A stretch of DNA of 17,456 nt from Candidatus Eiseniibacteriota bacterium (lineage in GTDB: Bacteria > Eisenbacteria > RBG-16-71-46): positions 1 to 17,456 of the forward strand of contig JAHFBX010000022.1 in NCBI GenBank assembly GCA_023249815.1, in the 5' to 3' direction. Made by a program: the position numbers and the translations under genes. The notes beneath the pieces are model-generated. The model had not been told where the DNA came from. It saw only the letters and a program-made list of their open reading frames with translations, and made no database searches. Each line of letters begins with the position of its first letter. Positions within the stretch are counted from its first letter, which is position 1. Positions 7,028 to 14,275 of the stretch are shown piece by piece.

Positions 7028-9040
7028 GTGCGCCGACTCTTCGTGTTCACCGCCGTGCTGTTCGGCATGCTGCTCGCTTCCGCAAGTCGCGGGGAGACCT
7101 ACCTCGAGGCCAGTTCGCGTGACACCACGTGTTCTCCGTGTCGTGACTTCGACCAGTTCGCGAACGGCACGTGGAAGTCGCAGTTCGTGATCCCCGCCGC
7201 GTATTCGCGCTTCGGAGCGTTCACCGAGGTGGCCGATCGGAACCAGAAGGCGCTGCTCGAGATCGTCACGCGCGCTGCCTCCGCGCACGGCAAGCCCGGC
7301 AGCGACGAGTCGAAACTCGGCGACTACTGGTCGAGCTGCATGGACTCGACGGCGGCCGAGCAGGCTGGGATCGCTCCGCTCCAGCCGCTGCTCACCGCAG
7401 TGGATGGCATGACTTCCACGACGGATCTGGCGAGACAGGTGGCATGGTTCCACGCGCACGGCGTGAGCGCGCTGTTCAGCTACTTCGGCAACCAGGACCC
7501 CAAGAACAGCTCGCGTGTCATCGCGCAGGCCGGGCAGGGCGGGCTCGGGCTGCCCGATCGCGATTACTACACCAAGCAGGATTCCGCCTCGAAGGCGTTG
7601 CGCGGTGAGTACGCGGCGCACATGGGCCGGATGTTCGCGCTTGCGGGCGAGGACCAGGCCTCGGCGACTCGGCACGCGACCGACGTGCTGGCACTAGAGA
7701 CCGCGCTCGCGAACGCGAGCATGACGAACGTGCAGCGCCGGGACCCGAACGCCACGTATCACCTCGTGTCCGGCGATTCGCTCGCGAGACTCGCACCGCG
7801 CTTCGACTGGTCGGACTACCTGGCCGGGCGCGGCAAGCGACCGGTGGACGTGAACGTCATGCAGCCCGAGTTCTTCCAGGCCGTGAGCGGCTTGGTCGCC
7901 GACGTGCCGCTCGAGACGTGGAAGGCGTACCTGCGTTGGAACGCGATCGCGGACGCGGCGCCCACGCTCACCCAGGCGTTCGCGGACGAGAGCTTCCGGC
8001 TCGAGCAGAAGTTGAGCGGCGCCAAGGCGCAGCAACCGCGCTGGAAGCGCTGCCTCGTTGCCACCGACCGCGACCTGGGCGACCTCCTCGGCCGGGCCTA
8101 CGTGGCGCAGGAGTTTCCGCCGCGAGCCCGCGCGCGCGTGCTGGAGTTGGTCCACAACCTCGAGGCGGCGCTGGGTGAACGCATCGCGACGCTCAACTGG
8201 ATGAGCGAGTCCACGCGCAAGGCCGCCGCGACGAAGCTGGCCGCGTTCGACGAGAAGATCGGTTATCCGGAGAAGTGGCGGGATTACTCGAAGGTCAGCA
8301 TCACGCGGGGACCGCTGTTCGCGAACCGGCTCGCCGCGCGCGCGGCGGAGTCGGCTCGGAGCATCGACCGCATCGGCAAACCGGTGGAGCGCGGCGAGTG
8401 GCGCATGACGCCGCCCACGGTGAACGCGTTCTACTCACCGTCACTCAACAGCATCAACTTCCCGGCGGGCATCCTGCAGCCGCCATTCTTCTACGCCGAA
8501 GCCGACGACCCGGTGAACTACGGCGCGATTGGCGCCGTCATCGGGCACGAGATGTCGCACGGCTTCGACGATCGCGGCCGCCAGTTCGACGCGCAGGGCA
8601 ACCTGCGCGACTGGTGGACGAAGGGCGACGCCGACGCCTACAAGGTGCAGGCCCAGCGCGTCGCCGACCAGTTCGATGGCTACGTCGTCAACGATTCGCT
8701 GCACGTGAACGGCAAGCTCACGCTGGGCGAGAACATCGCGGACCTGGGCGGTGTGGCGATCGCGTACGCTGCGATGCAGAAGGCCATCGCCGGCAAGCCG
8801 CGCACGCGGATCGATGGCTTGAGCCCGGAGCAGCGATTCTTCCTCGCCTACGCGCGCATCTGGCGCGCGCTCGACCGGCCCGAGGCGCTGCGCACGCTCG
8901 TGCTCACGAACCCGCATTCCCCGGCGCACTGGCGTGTGAACGGCCCACTGTCGAACTTGAAGGAGTTCCACGGCGCGTGGGGCTGTAAGGAGGGCGACGC
9001 GATGGTGCGGCCGGCCGAGACGCGCGCGCGCATCTGGTAG
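7028..9040 (+). CDS. Exported M13-family (neprilysin/PepO-like) zinc metallopeptidase, 670 aa
   Basis: This is a zinc endopeptidase acting on peptides outside the cytoplasm. The GTG start at 7028 follows an AAAGGA ribosome site and begins a signal peptide (MRRLFVFTAVLFGMLLASAS). The N-terminal M13 domain opens with CSPCRDFDQFANGTW, the family's C-x-P-C-x-D-F-Y-x-Y-x-x-G-x-W block with Asp in place of the usual Tyr. It also carries the typical GLGLPDRDYY. The catalytic domain is complete: NAFYSPSLNSINFPAG (substrate-binding Asn-Ala), then HEMSH at 507-511 (zinc ligands and catalytic Glu), then ENIADLGG at 568-575 (third ligand E568). The substrate-binding Arg lies in HWRVNGPLSN, and the protein ends in the family's terminal Trp (RARIW). 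The length is normal for M13. Biological substrates are unknown. It is followed by a terminator-like palindrome, so it is probably monocistronic. Confidence 0.95.
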   Translation: MRRLFVFTAVLFGMLLASASRGETYLEASSRDTTCSPCRDFDQFANGTWKSQFVIPAAYSRFGAFTEVADRNQKALLEIVTRAASAHGKPGSDESKLGDYWSSCMDSTAAEQAGIAPLQPLLTAVDGMTSTTDLARQVAWFHAHGVSALFSYFGNQDPKNSSRVIAQAGQGGLGLPDRDYYTKQDSASKALRGEYAAHMGRMFALAGEDQASATRHATDVLALETALANASMTNVQRRDPNATYHLVSGDSLARLAPRFDWSDYLAGRGKRPVDVNVMQPEFFQAVSGLVADVPLETWKAYLRWNAIADAAPTLTQAFADESFRLEQKLSGAKAQQPRWKRCLVATDRDLGDLLGRAYVAQEFPPRARARVLELVHNLEAALGERIATLNWMSESTRKAAATKLAAFDEKIGYPEKWRDYSKVSITRGPLFANRLAARAAESARSIDRIGKPVERGEWRMTPPTVNAFYSPSLNSINFPAGILQPPFFYAEADDPVNYGAIGAVIGHEMSHGFDDRGRQFDAQGNLRDWWTKGDADAYKVQAQRVADQFDGYVVNDSLHVNGKLTLGENIADLGGVAIAYAAMQKAIAGKPRTRIDGLSPEQRFFLAYARIWRALDRPEALRTLVLTNPHSPAHWRVNGPLSNLKEFHGAWGCKEGDAMVRPAETRARIW

Positions 9041-9049
9041 CCGCCTGCT

Positions 9050-9077
9050 GCGGCCCGCGGAGCGCTCCGCGGGCCGC
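9050..9077 (+). terminator. Perfect 28-bp palindrome after the M13 peptidase gene, probable terminator
   Basis: The arm GCGGCCCGCGGAGC is followed by its exact reverse complement, ten bases after the peptidase stop codon. Only TTC follows, so there is no U-tract. A small second hairpin, GTCTC-AACAC-GAGAC (9146-9160), lies just upstream of the next gene. Placement supports termination of the peptidase message before the dioxygenase-like gene. Confidence 0.6.
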
Positions 9078-9179
9078 TTCGCCGCGGGCGGGAGCCCTCA
9101 TGCGGGGCTGACAGCCTCCTGACGCACCGCGCGGTCGCGGAGCGCGTCTCAACACGAGACCCTACTTCTCGGAGGCTCG

Positions 9180-10106
9180 ATGAGACTCGAAGGCATCCAC
9201 CACGTCACGGCGGTCACGGGCGACGTCCTGCGAAACGTCGACTTCTACACGCGCGTGCTCGGGCTGCGGCTCGTCGGCAAGTCCGTGAACCAGGACGACC
9301 CGACGGTGTACCACGTGTTCTTTTCCGACGAGCATGGTCGCCCTGGGGCGGACATCACGTTCTTCGAGTACCCGCACGCCGTGCGCGGTCGCGCCGGCAC
9401 GGGCATGGTGCACCGCGTGCTCTGGCGCGTGACCGACGAGGAGGCACTCAGGTTCTGGGAGGCACGATTCGCGGGTGAGGGCGTGGCCACGACGCGGGCG
9501 CCCAGATCGCTCCGATTCGCGGATCCGGATGGCCTCGAGCACGAGCTGGTCGTGGTCTCCGTCCCCGACGAGCCGCGCATCGCCGACCATCCCGAGATCC
9601 CGCGCGAGCGTGCGCTCCAGGGCTTTCACGGCGTGCGCGCGTACGGCGGGCGTCCCGAGCGAAGCGGCGCGCTGATCGAGCAGGTGCTGGGCGGGACGTG
9701 TCGTGGTCCGGACAGCTGGGAGCTGCGCGGCGAGCGCCGCGGCGGCACGATCACGTTCGACGCGCCGCCGGCCGAGCGCGGTATCCAGGGCGCGGGCACG
9801 GTGCATCACGTCGCGTGGGGCACCACCGTGGAACAGCATCCGCTGTGGCTCGAGCGGCTCGCCGAGCACGGCGTCCACTCCACTCCAGTCGTGGACCGTC
9901 ACTTCTTCAAGTCCATCTACTTCCGCGAGCCGGGTGGCGTGTTGTACGAGATCGCCGACGACGGCCCGGGGTTCGATCGCGACGAGGTGCTGGGGCAGCG
10001 GATCCTGCTGCCGCCGTGGTTAGAATCACGCCGCGCCGGCATCGAGGCGAAACTCACGCCCATCCCCGATCCGCGCGCCGGCTGGGCGCGGCCCGTGCGC
10101 GACTGA
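9180..10106 (+). CDS. Two-domain VOC (glyoxalase/extradiol dioxygenase fold) ring-cleaving dioxygenase-like protein, 308 aa
   Basis: This is probably a cytoplasmic metal-dependent ring-cleaving dioxygenase of the hydroquinone/PcpA/MhqO type; the substrate is unknown. Two VOC modules are visible. The first begins GIHHVTAVTGD (6-15) and continues FYTRVLGLRLVGKSVNQDDP and YHVFFSDEHGRPGADITFFEYP. This is the hallmark order of the family, with Gln-Asp-Asp-Pro in place of the common FDDP. The second begins GFHGVRAYGG (148-157) and contains TVHHVAWGT (207-215) and YFREPGGVLYEIADDGPGF (247-265). Likely metal ligands by analogy with PcpA are H8, a histidine of the 209-210 pair, and E257; all are present. 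The length fits the 300-320 residues of relatives. ATG 9180 has a CGGAGG ribosome site. The gene converges with the epimerase, 25 bases apart. An alternative is a non-enzymatic or glyoxalase-like role, but the intact triad favours an enzyme. Confidence 0.88.
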   Translation: MRLEGIHHVTAVTGDVLRNVDFYTRVLGLRLVGKSVNQDDPTVYHVFFSDEHGRPGADITFFEYPHAVRGRAGTGMVHRVLWRVTDEEALRFWEARFAGEGVATTRAPRSLRFADPDGLEHELVVVSVPDEPRIADHPEIPRERALQGFHGVRAYGGRPERSGALIEQVLGGTCRGPDSWELRGERRGGTITFDAPPAERGIQGAGTVHHVAWGTTVEQHPLWLERLAEHGVHSTPVVDRHFFKSIYFREPGGVLYEIADDGPGFDRDEVLGQRILLPPWLESRRAGIEAKLTPIPDPRAGWARPVRD

Positions 10107-10131
10107 ACCGAGGCCGGCGCGGCGCTCGCCG

Positions 10132-11070
10132 TCAGCACTTCGTCGGCAACGGATGCGCCTTCGTCCACTCGACCGTGCGGCGCAGGCCCTCGGTGAACCC
10201 GACGCGCGGCTCCCAGCCGAGCACGCGTCTCGCGCGCGAGGCGTCGAGGTAGATGCGCTGCACCTCGCCCGGGCGCGCCGCATCGTGGATGGCGTCCTCG
10301 CCGAACCCGAGGATGACCTTGAGCTCCCGCACGATGTCGTTCACCGACGTGCCGATGCCGGTGCCGAGGTTCAGCATCTCGCCGCTGCCGCGCTCGAGCG
10401 CCAGCACGTTCGCGTCCACCACGTCGGACACGAACAGGTAGTCACGCACGGCGTTGCCGTCGCCGAAGATGCGCGGGCGCTTCCCCTGCAGCATGAGGCC
10501 GATGAAGATCGCGTTGACCCCGGCTTCGCCGTGCGGGTTCTGCCTCGGCCCGAACACGTTCGGGTAGCGCAGCACCGTGTAGTCGAGCCCGTGCAGCAGC
10601 TTCCACAGGTAGAGATAGTGCTCGACTGTGTGCTTGCTGGCGCCGTACGGGGCCTCCGGGTTCACCGGGTGCTCCTCGGTCGCCGGGAGCTGCCGGCCCT
10701 CGCCGTAGAGCGCGCCGCCCGTCGAGGCGTACACCAGCTTCCGCACGCCATGGCGCGTGCACGCCTGGAGCAGGCCGATCGAGCCCAGGATGTTGACGCG
10801 CGCGTCCCACACCGGATCCGTCACGGACTTGCGCACATCGATCTGCGCCGCGTGGTGATCCACGAGCTCCGGCCGGAAGTCCGCGACGCAGCGATCCACC
10901 TGCGCGGCATCGGCGAGGTCGCCCTCGTAGAACCGCGCCCGGGGATGCAGGAACTCGTGAAACCCGGTGGAGAGATCGTCGAACACCGCCAGCTCGTGGC
11001 CCTGCTCGATGAATCGATCCACGACGTTCGAACCGATGAAGCCCGCTCCACCCGTGACGAGGATGCGCAA
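10132..11070 (-). CDS. NAD-dependent sugar-nucleotide epimerase/dehydratase (GalE-like extended SDR), 312 aa
   Basis: This is an extended short-chain dehydrogenase, most like UDP-glucose 4-epimerase-type enzymes, acting on nucleotide sugars in the cytoplasm. The start is TTG at 11070 with GGGAGG upstream. It places the Rossmann motif at once (LRILVTGGAGFIG, G-rich loop at 7-13), whereas the open frame extending to 11235 adds unrelated sequence. VFDDLSTG (29-36) holds the acidic residue that binds the adenosine ribose and selects NAD. The catalytic set is S116 in YASTGGALYG, Y142 and K146 in PYGASK. RYPNVFGPRQ (168-177) and GNAVRDYLFVSDVV (205-218) are standard substrate-domain motifs. STGGALYGE is the variant usual in bacterial and archaeal UDP-glucose 4-epimerase homologues. 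The exact sugar cannot be read from sequence. It could supply precursors for the polysaccharide genes to its right, from which it is separated by the divergent metzincin-like gene. Confidence 0.93.
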   Translation of the reverse strand: MRILVTGGAGFIGSNVVDRFIEQGHELAVFDDLSTGFHEFLHPRARFYEGDLADAAQVDRCVADFRPELVDHHAAQIDVRKSVTDPVWDARVNILGSIGLLQACTRHGVRKLVYASTGGALYGEGRQLPATEEHPVNPEAPYGASKHTVEHYLYLWKLLHGLDYTVLRYPNVFGPRQNPHGEAGVNAIFIGLMLQGKRPRIFGDGNAVRDYLFVSDVVDANVLALERGSGEMLNLGTGIGTSVNDIVRELKVILGFGEDAIHDAARPGEVQRIYLDASRARRVLGWEPRVGFTEGLRRTVEWTKAHPLPTKC

Positions 11071-11117
11071 GCGGTTCCCTCCCGCGCCAGACGACCGTGT
11101 TCGCATGCGTGCCGGAG

Positions 11118-11139
11118 CGTGCCACGCTAGCGTGGCACG
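11118..11139. promoter_or_regulatory. Perfect 22-bp palindrome in a divergent promoter region, operator-like
   Basis: CGTGCCACGCTAGCGTGGCACG equals its own reverse complement. It lies 47 bases upstream of the epimerase start and 223 bases upstream of the metzincin-like start. A half-site copy, GAGCGTGCC, and an outer CATGCG/CGCATG pair (11104-11109 and 11144-11149) extend the symmetry. The central CTAG is uncommon in GC-rich DNA. It could be a repressor operator for one or both genes or a hairpin in the epimerase leader. No regulator gene is adjacent to suggest which. Confidence 0.45.
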
Positions 11140-11222
11140 AGCGCGCATGGCAACCGCGCCGGTTTCGTCGACCGGCGCCGGGGCATCGCGCCGACGAACG
11201 CCGCTCCATGCGCACAATTCCG

Positions 11223-11252
11223 TTGACCGCGCCAAGGGCGCGCTGTTCTAGT
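11223..11252 (+). promoter_or_regulatory. Candidate sigma-70-type promoter for the metzincin-like gene
   Basis: TTGACC (11223-11228) matches five of six -35 positions. After an 18-base spacer, TCTAGT (11247-11252) matches four of six -10 positions. It would give a leader of about 100 bases before the ATG at 11363. This is consensus reading only. Confidence 0.35.
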
Positions 11253-11362
11253 GGAGCCACGCGCTCCGAGCTCGCGTCCCGCCGCGTGAGCGGTGGGAGC
11301 CCTCGGTCCCTCGTCCACCCGGCCGCACGCTCAGTCGCATACCCTGCATCGGAGGTGGAGAC

Positions 11363-12172
11363 ATGCCCCGCGCTGTTCGCCGTCTCGTCGCGCTCCTCGC
11401 CCTCGTGGCCTCGATCCTCCTGGGGGTGGCTCCCGCGAGCGCGAACCACGCCTGGGCCAACTATCACTGGGCCCGGTCCCAGTTCCCGTTCACGGTGACG
11501 GTGGGGGACAACCTCACGCCGCAGTGGACGCAGTTCCTCGCCACCGCCGCCACCGACTGGGGGCTGACGGACGGCGTCTGCAACAACGTGCTGAATCCCG
11601 TGCGGGTCTCCGTCGTGCCTGGCAACGCCAAGTCGCGACCCTGCAAGCCCGCGACGGGTCGTGTCGAGGTGTGCAATGCGCGCTATGGCAACCGCGGCTG
11701 GCTCGGGCTCGCCGGCATCTACGTGCAGGGCGACCACATCGTGCGCGCGTACATGAAGCTCAACGACTACTACTTCGCGCTGGCTCAGTACGACACGCCG
11801 GCGTGGCGCCAGTATGTGACTTCGCAGGAACTTGGGCACACGTTCGGCCTCGCGCACCAGGACGAGGACTTCAGCAACGCCGATCTGCTCGACGGCTGCG
11901 GTCGCGGCTCCTGCATGGACTACTCGGCCGACCCGGCGAACAACACGGCTCCGAATCAGCACGACTACGACCAGCTCGCCACGATCTATGGCGGGCACTT
12001 CGACGCGCCCGCGCCGGCCCCGGCTGCGATCGCGGTCGAGGACGAGTTCGACGTGGAGGACCCGGCCAACTGGGGCCGGGCGCAGCGCTTCGACCGCGGC
12101 CGGGGGGTGGTCTACGAGCGGGCGCTCTCGAACGGCGGCAAGCTGGTGACGTTCGTGATCTGGGCCGAGTAG
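11363..12172 (+). CDS. Secreted metzincin-like protein with Gln replacing the first zinc-binding His, 269 aa
   Basis: The ATG at 11363 follows a GGAGGTGGAG ribosome site and starts a clear signal peptide, cleaved after ASA (residue 27). The core carries a zinc-peptidase signature, QELGHTFGLAH (155-165). This equals the metzincin HExxHxxGxxH except that the first His is Gln (codon CAG). The catalytic-position E156 and ligands H159 and H165 remain. A Met-turn-like CMDY follows at 184-187, in about the position expected for metzincins. Five cysteines (73, 94, 104, 179, 184) suit an exported, disulfide-bonded protein. After the core, DYDQLATIYGGHFD leads into a Pro/Ala linker (215-222) and a short C-terminal module ending LVTFVIWAE. 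I have an unverified recollection of actinobacterial and Chloroflexi proteins with a similar Q-E-x-G-H site. Peptidase activity is therefore uncertain. The gene is followed by a strong hairpin and is probably monocistronic. Confidence 0.8.
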   Translation: MPRAVRRLVALLALVASILLGVAPASANHAWANYHWARSQFPFTVTVGDNLTPQWTQFLATAATDWGLTDGVCNNVLNPVRVSVVPGNAKSRPCKPATGRVEVCNARYGNRGWLGLAGIYVQGDHIVRAYMKLNDYYFALAQYDTPAWRQYVTSQELGHTFGLAHQDEDFSNADLLDGCGRGSCMDYSADPANNTAPNQHDYDQLATIYGGHFDAPAPAPAAIAVEDEFDVEDPANWGRAQRFDRGRGVVYERALSNGGKLVTFVIWAE

Positions 12173-12193
12173 CGCGCGATTCGCGTGCCGGTC

Positions 12194-12226
12194 ACGGCTC
12201 CGGTTCCGCGAACGGACCGGAGCCGT
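12194..12226. terminator. Strong hairpin between convergent genes, probable bidirectional terminator
   Basis: ACGGCTCCGG (12194-12203) pairs fully with CCGGAGCCGT (12217-12226). Inside, TCCG-CGAA-CGGA can extend the stem with a tetraloop. It starts 21 bases after the metzincin-like stop and 41 bases from the stop of the opposing glycosyltransferase-like gene. No T-run follows; the role is inferred from position and stem strength. Confidence 0.65.
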
Positions 12227-12267
12227 TCGTGCGCATGCATCCGGGCTCGAGGCGGCTCGGCTTTCCC

Positions 12268-13389
12268 CTACGCCGCGCGACGGTCGTCCGCGCCGTGTCC
12301 GCGGAGCGCCGCCACGCAGGCCGCGCCGAGGGACTCGACGTTGCGACGGCTCGCGACAGCACGCCCACGCGCCACCGCGGTCTCCACCGCGGGCTTCCGC
12401 TCGAGCGCGGCGGCGATCGCCTCCCACGCCGGCGGAGGATCTTCGGCACGGCCCCAGGCGGCACCCTGCCGACGCAACCACCGCGCCACGGGTTCCGCGG
12501 CGTGCCCCACGGGAAGCAGCGGGCAGCCGGCCGCGAGCGCCCTCAGCACGAGCCCGGCCGAGAGCGGCCGCTCCAGCGCCACGAACGCCGTGCGCGCGTG
12601 CTGGAACCACGCTGCCTCCGCTTCGAGCGGGGCGCGGCCCACGAAGTGCACCCGCTGCAGCAGGTCGGCTGCGCGCGCGGCGGCCTCCAGCTCGGCGTCC
12701 GGATGCTCGAGCACGACGAGGTCCACCTCGTCGCGCCCGGCGGACGCCCGGGCGAACGCTTCGAACAGCGTCGCGGCGTCCGCGGCGCACGGCGGCGTCG
12801 CGACGAGCGCGTAGGGACCGTCCCAGAGTGAGAGCCGCCCGGTGCGCGCGCGATCACCCTCCAGCACGCACGTGTCGCCCGGGTCGGCGTCACCGGTCCA
12901 CGCCGTGAGCGTGCCTCCGCCCGCCTCCGCCGACCAGCCCGCCGGCCACCACCACGACGGCCAGCGCGAGCCCAAGGCGCGCGCGAGCTCGCCGCCACCC
13001 GGCGACGTGCTCGCCCACACCAGCGCATCCACCCTCATGGACTGCGCCGCGCGGCGCAAGCGATCGGCGGCACCCGGCTCCTCGAGCCGTTCGACACCGG
13101 GCAGAGGCCGCTCCGTGGTGCCGTGCTGCAGGTCGTCATCGCCCTCCGTGGCGATGGCCACCATGCGCACGTCGAAGCCGGCGTGGCGGAGCACCTGTGC
13201 GCGCGGGCGAAGATCGGCGAGCGACGCGCCCGCCGAGTCGAGCTGCTCCACGAGCAGCACTCTGGAATGGGTTGCCAAGGTTTCCTCGTCGTCGCTGTCG
13301 TCCCGGGTGACGAGGTGGGACCCCCGCGGGAAGCGCGGCCCTCGCGAGGGCCCTCGTGCCGGGTCCGTGACCGGGGCACGTCGCGTCAT
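12268..13389 (-). CDS. GT-B (GT4-like) glycosyltransferase-type protein lacking the EX7E glutamates, up to 373 aa
   Basis: The fold looks like a GT-B glycosyltransferase. An N-terminal Rossmann half opens with HSRVLLVEQLDSAGASLADL and RPRAQVLRHAGFDVRMVAI (41-79). A C-terminal half contains a DLVVLEHPD strand (223-231), LLQRVHFVGRAPLEAEAAWFQHARTAFV and PLSAGLVLRALAAGCPLLPVG (275-295). The last block aligns with the nucleotide-sugar site of GT4 enzymes (E-x-F-G-L-x-x-x-E-A-x-A-x-G-x-P-V). Here the two glutamates are Pro275 and Arg283. The enzyme may use other residues or be inactive. The start is uncertain: ATG 13389 has AAGG almost touching it, while in-frame TTG at 13278 (residue 38) has GAGGAA upstream and begins just before the first strand. 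The intervening residues are low-complexity. It is last in a same-strand row after the co-polymerase and CpsD-like genes, which suggests a role in surface polysaccharide. Confidence 0.68.
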   Translation of the reverse strand: MTRRAPVTDPARGPSRGPRFPRGSHLVTRDDSDDEETLATHSRVLLVEQLDSAGASLADLRPRAQVLRHAGFDVRMVAIATEGDDDLQHGTTERPLPGVERLEEPGAADRLRRAAQSMRVDALVWASTSPGGGELARALGSRWPSWWWPAGWSAEAGGGTLTAWTGDADPGDTCVLEGDRARTGRLSLWDGPYALVATPPCAADAATLFEAFARASAGRDEVDLVVLEHPDAELEAAARAADLLQRVHFVGRAPLEAEAAWFQHARTAFVALERPLSAGLVLRALAAGCPLLPVGHAAEPVARWLRRQGAAWGRAEDPPPAWEAIAAALERKPAVETAVARGRAVASRRNVESLGAACVAALRGHGADDRRAA

Positions 13390-13457
13390 CCTTGCGGTGA
13401 TCGCACGGGCGCAGGCGCCCCTCGAGAGCGGCGGTGCGTGATCGGCGTCCCGTGACG

Positions 13458-13476
13458 CGCTCCGTTCCGTGGAGCG
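13458..13476 (-). other. Hairpin in the 118-bp gap between the CpsD-like and glycosyltransferase-like genes
   Basis: CGCTCC (13458-13463) pairs with GGAGCG (13471-13476) around a 7-base loop, 31 bases after the CpsD-like stop on the minus strand. No U-tract is present. It could attenuate transcription between the two genes or stabilise the upstream message. Confidence 0.35.
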
Positions 13477-13507
13477 GGTCGTGATGGTTCGCGCTCTGGA
13501 CCGAGCT

Positions 13508-14275
13508 TCAGACCCGGACTTCGGCGCGGCGTTCCTCGGACTGCACCCGGCGCATCCACGCCAGGAAGCGCAGCCGCTGCCGCACCTGCAAGTCGCAGTC
13601 CAGCACGATGGGCTCGAGCACGGGTCCTGGGACCGGCCGTGGCTCGACCAGGACCGCCGCCGTGATCGGCGCCGGCTCGGGGGCGGGCCCGGGTGGCCGG
13701 AGGCCCAGCACGCGCTCGGCCAGGGCTTCGAGTGAAGCGTCCAACAGACTTTCCATCTGCAAGGGAGAAAATGCGATACCTAGCCTTGCCGTGGCGCTCT
13801 CCAGGGTCCGGTCGCGACCACGCTCGTCGCCGGCCCACCACCCCTCCATGGCCCGGCCCCGGAGCGCGTCGCCGAGGGCAGCGGGTGCCAGGGGCTCGAC
13901 GGCCAGGATGATCCGGGCGAAATGCGGCAGGACTTCGTCCAGCTTCCGCCCAAGCGGTGACCAGCCCACCGCACGCTCCGCCTTGCCGTGCGGCAGGAGG
14001 TAGAGCCCCGGGTGACCCGCGTACTGGACCAGGCCGAGCACGGGCATGTCGGCGACCAGGCATTCGAGCAGTCCCCAGCGAGCGTCGCGCCCGAGGCGCT
14101 CGTGGAGCCGGAGCCTCGGCGACGCGTCCACGAGCAGCACGCGCTCGCCCACCGCGAGCCGGTGCGCCGCGAGCTCGAGCGCTGCCCGCAGCACGGCCGC
14201 TGGCTTTGGGCCCGTCACGACATGCAGGCTCGGGCTCGCAGCACCCAGCTCGAGCTCGCTCGCGCGGGGCCGCAT
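13508..14275 (-). CDS. BY-kinase/CpsD-like (MinD-fold) protein with no P-loop lysine, 255 aa
   Basis: The layout follows the cytoplasmic ATPase half of bacterial tyrosine kinases (CpsD/CapB/Wzc C-terminal domain). There is a strand SLHVVTGPKPAAVLRAALELAAHRL (16-40), then the Walker A'-like VLLVDASPRLRLHERLG (46-62), then WGLLECLVADMP, GLYLLPHGK (90-98) and a Walker B-position strand RIILAVEPLA (121-130). In active relatives the first loop reads G-x-x-x-G-x-G-K-T. Here G22-P-K-P-A-A-V-L has no GKT/S, and the Walker B aspartate is absent. D50 of Walker A' is kept. There is no C-terminal tyrosine cluster; instead a Pro-rich linker (about 194-220) and a charged tail. ATP hydrolysis and kinase activity are therefore unlikely. 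The ATG follows directly on the TAG of the co-polymerase gene (TAGATG), so translation is probably coupled and the two proteins are probable partners. Confidence 0.66.
   Translation of the reverse strand: MRPRASELELGAASPSLHVVTGPKPAAVLRAALELAAHRLAVGERVLLVDASPRLRLHERLGRDARWGLLECLVADMPVLGLVQYAGHPGLYLLPHGKAERAVGWSPLGRKLDEVLPHFARIILAVEPLAPAALGDALRGRAMEGWWAGDERGRDRTLESATARLGIAFSPLQMESLLDASLEALAERVLGLRPPGPAPEPAPITAAVLVEPRPVPGPVLEPIVLDCDLQVRQRLRFLAWMRRVQSEERRAEVRV

Noticed and set aside
11071..11235. Upstream extension of the epimerase to an ATG-like start (367 aa version)
   Set aside because: The Rossmann motif must lie at the N-terminus. TTG 11070 has a GGGAGG ribosome site, and the extension has no similarity to the family.
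10442..12790. 782-codon minus-strand open frame
   Set aside because: It spans the epimerase, the intergenic region, the metzincin-like gene (antisense) and the transferase-like gene in a non-coding phase. The translation is low-complexity Arg/Ala/Gly, and known domains occur in the other frames.
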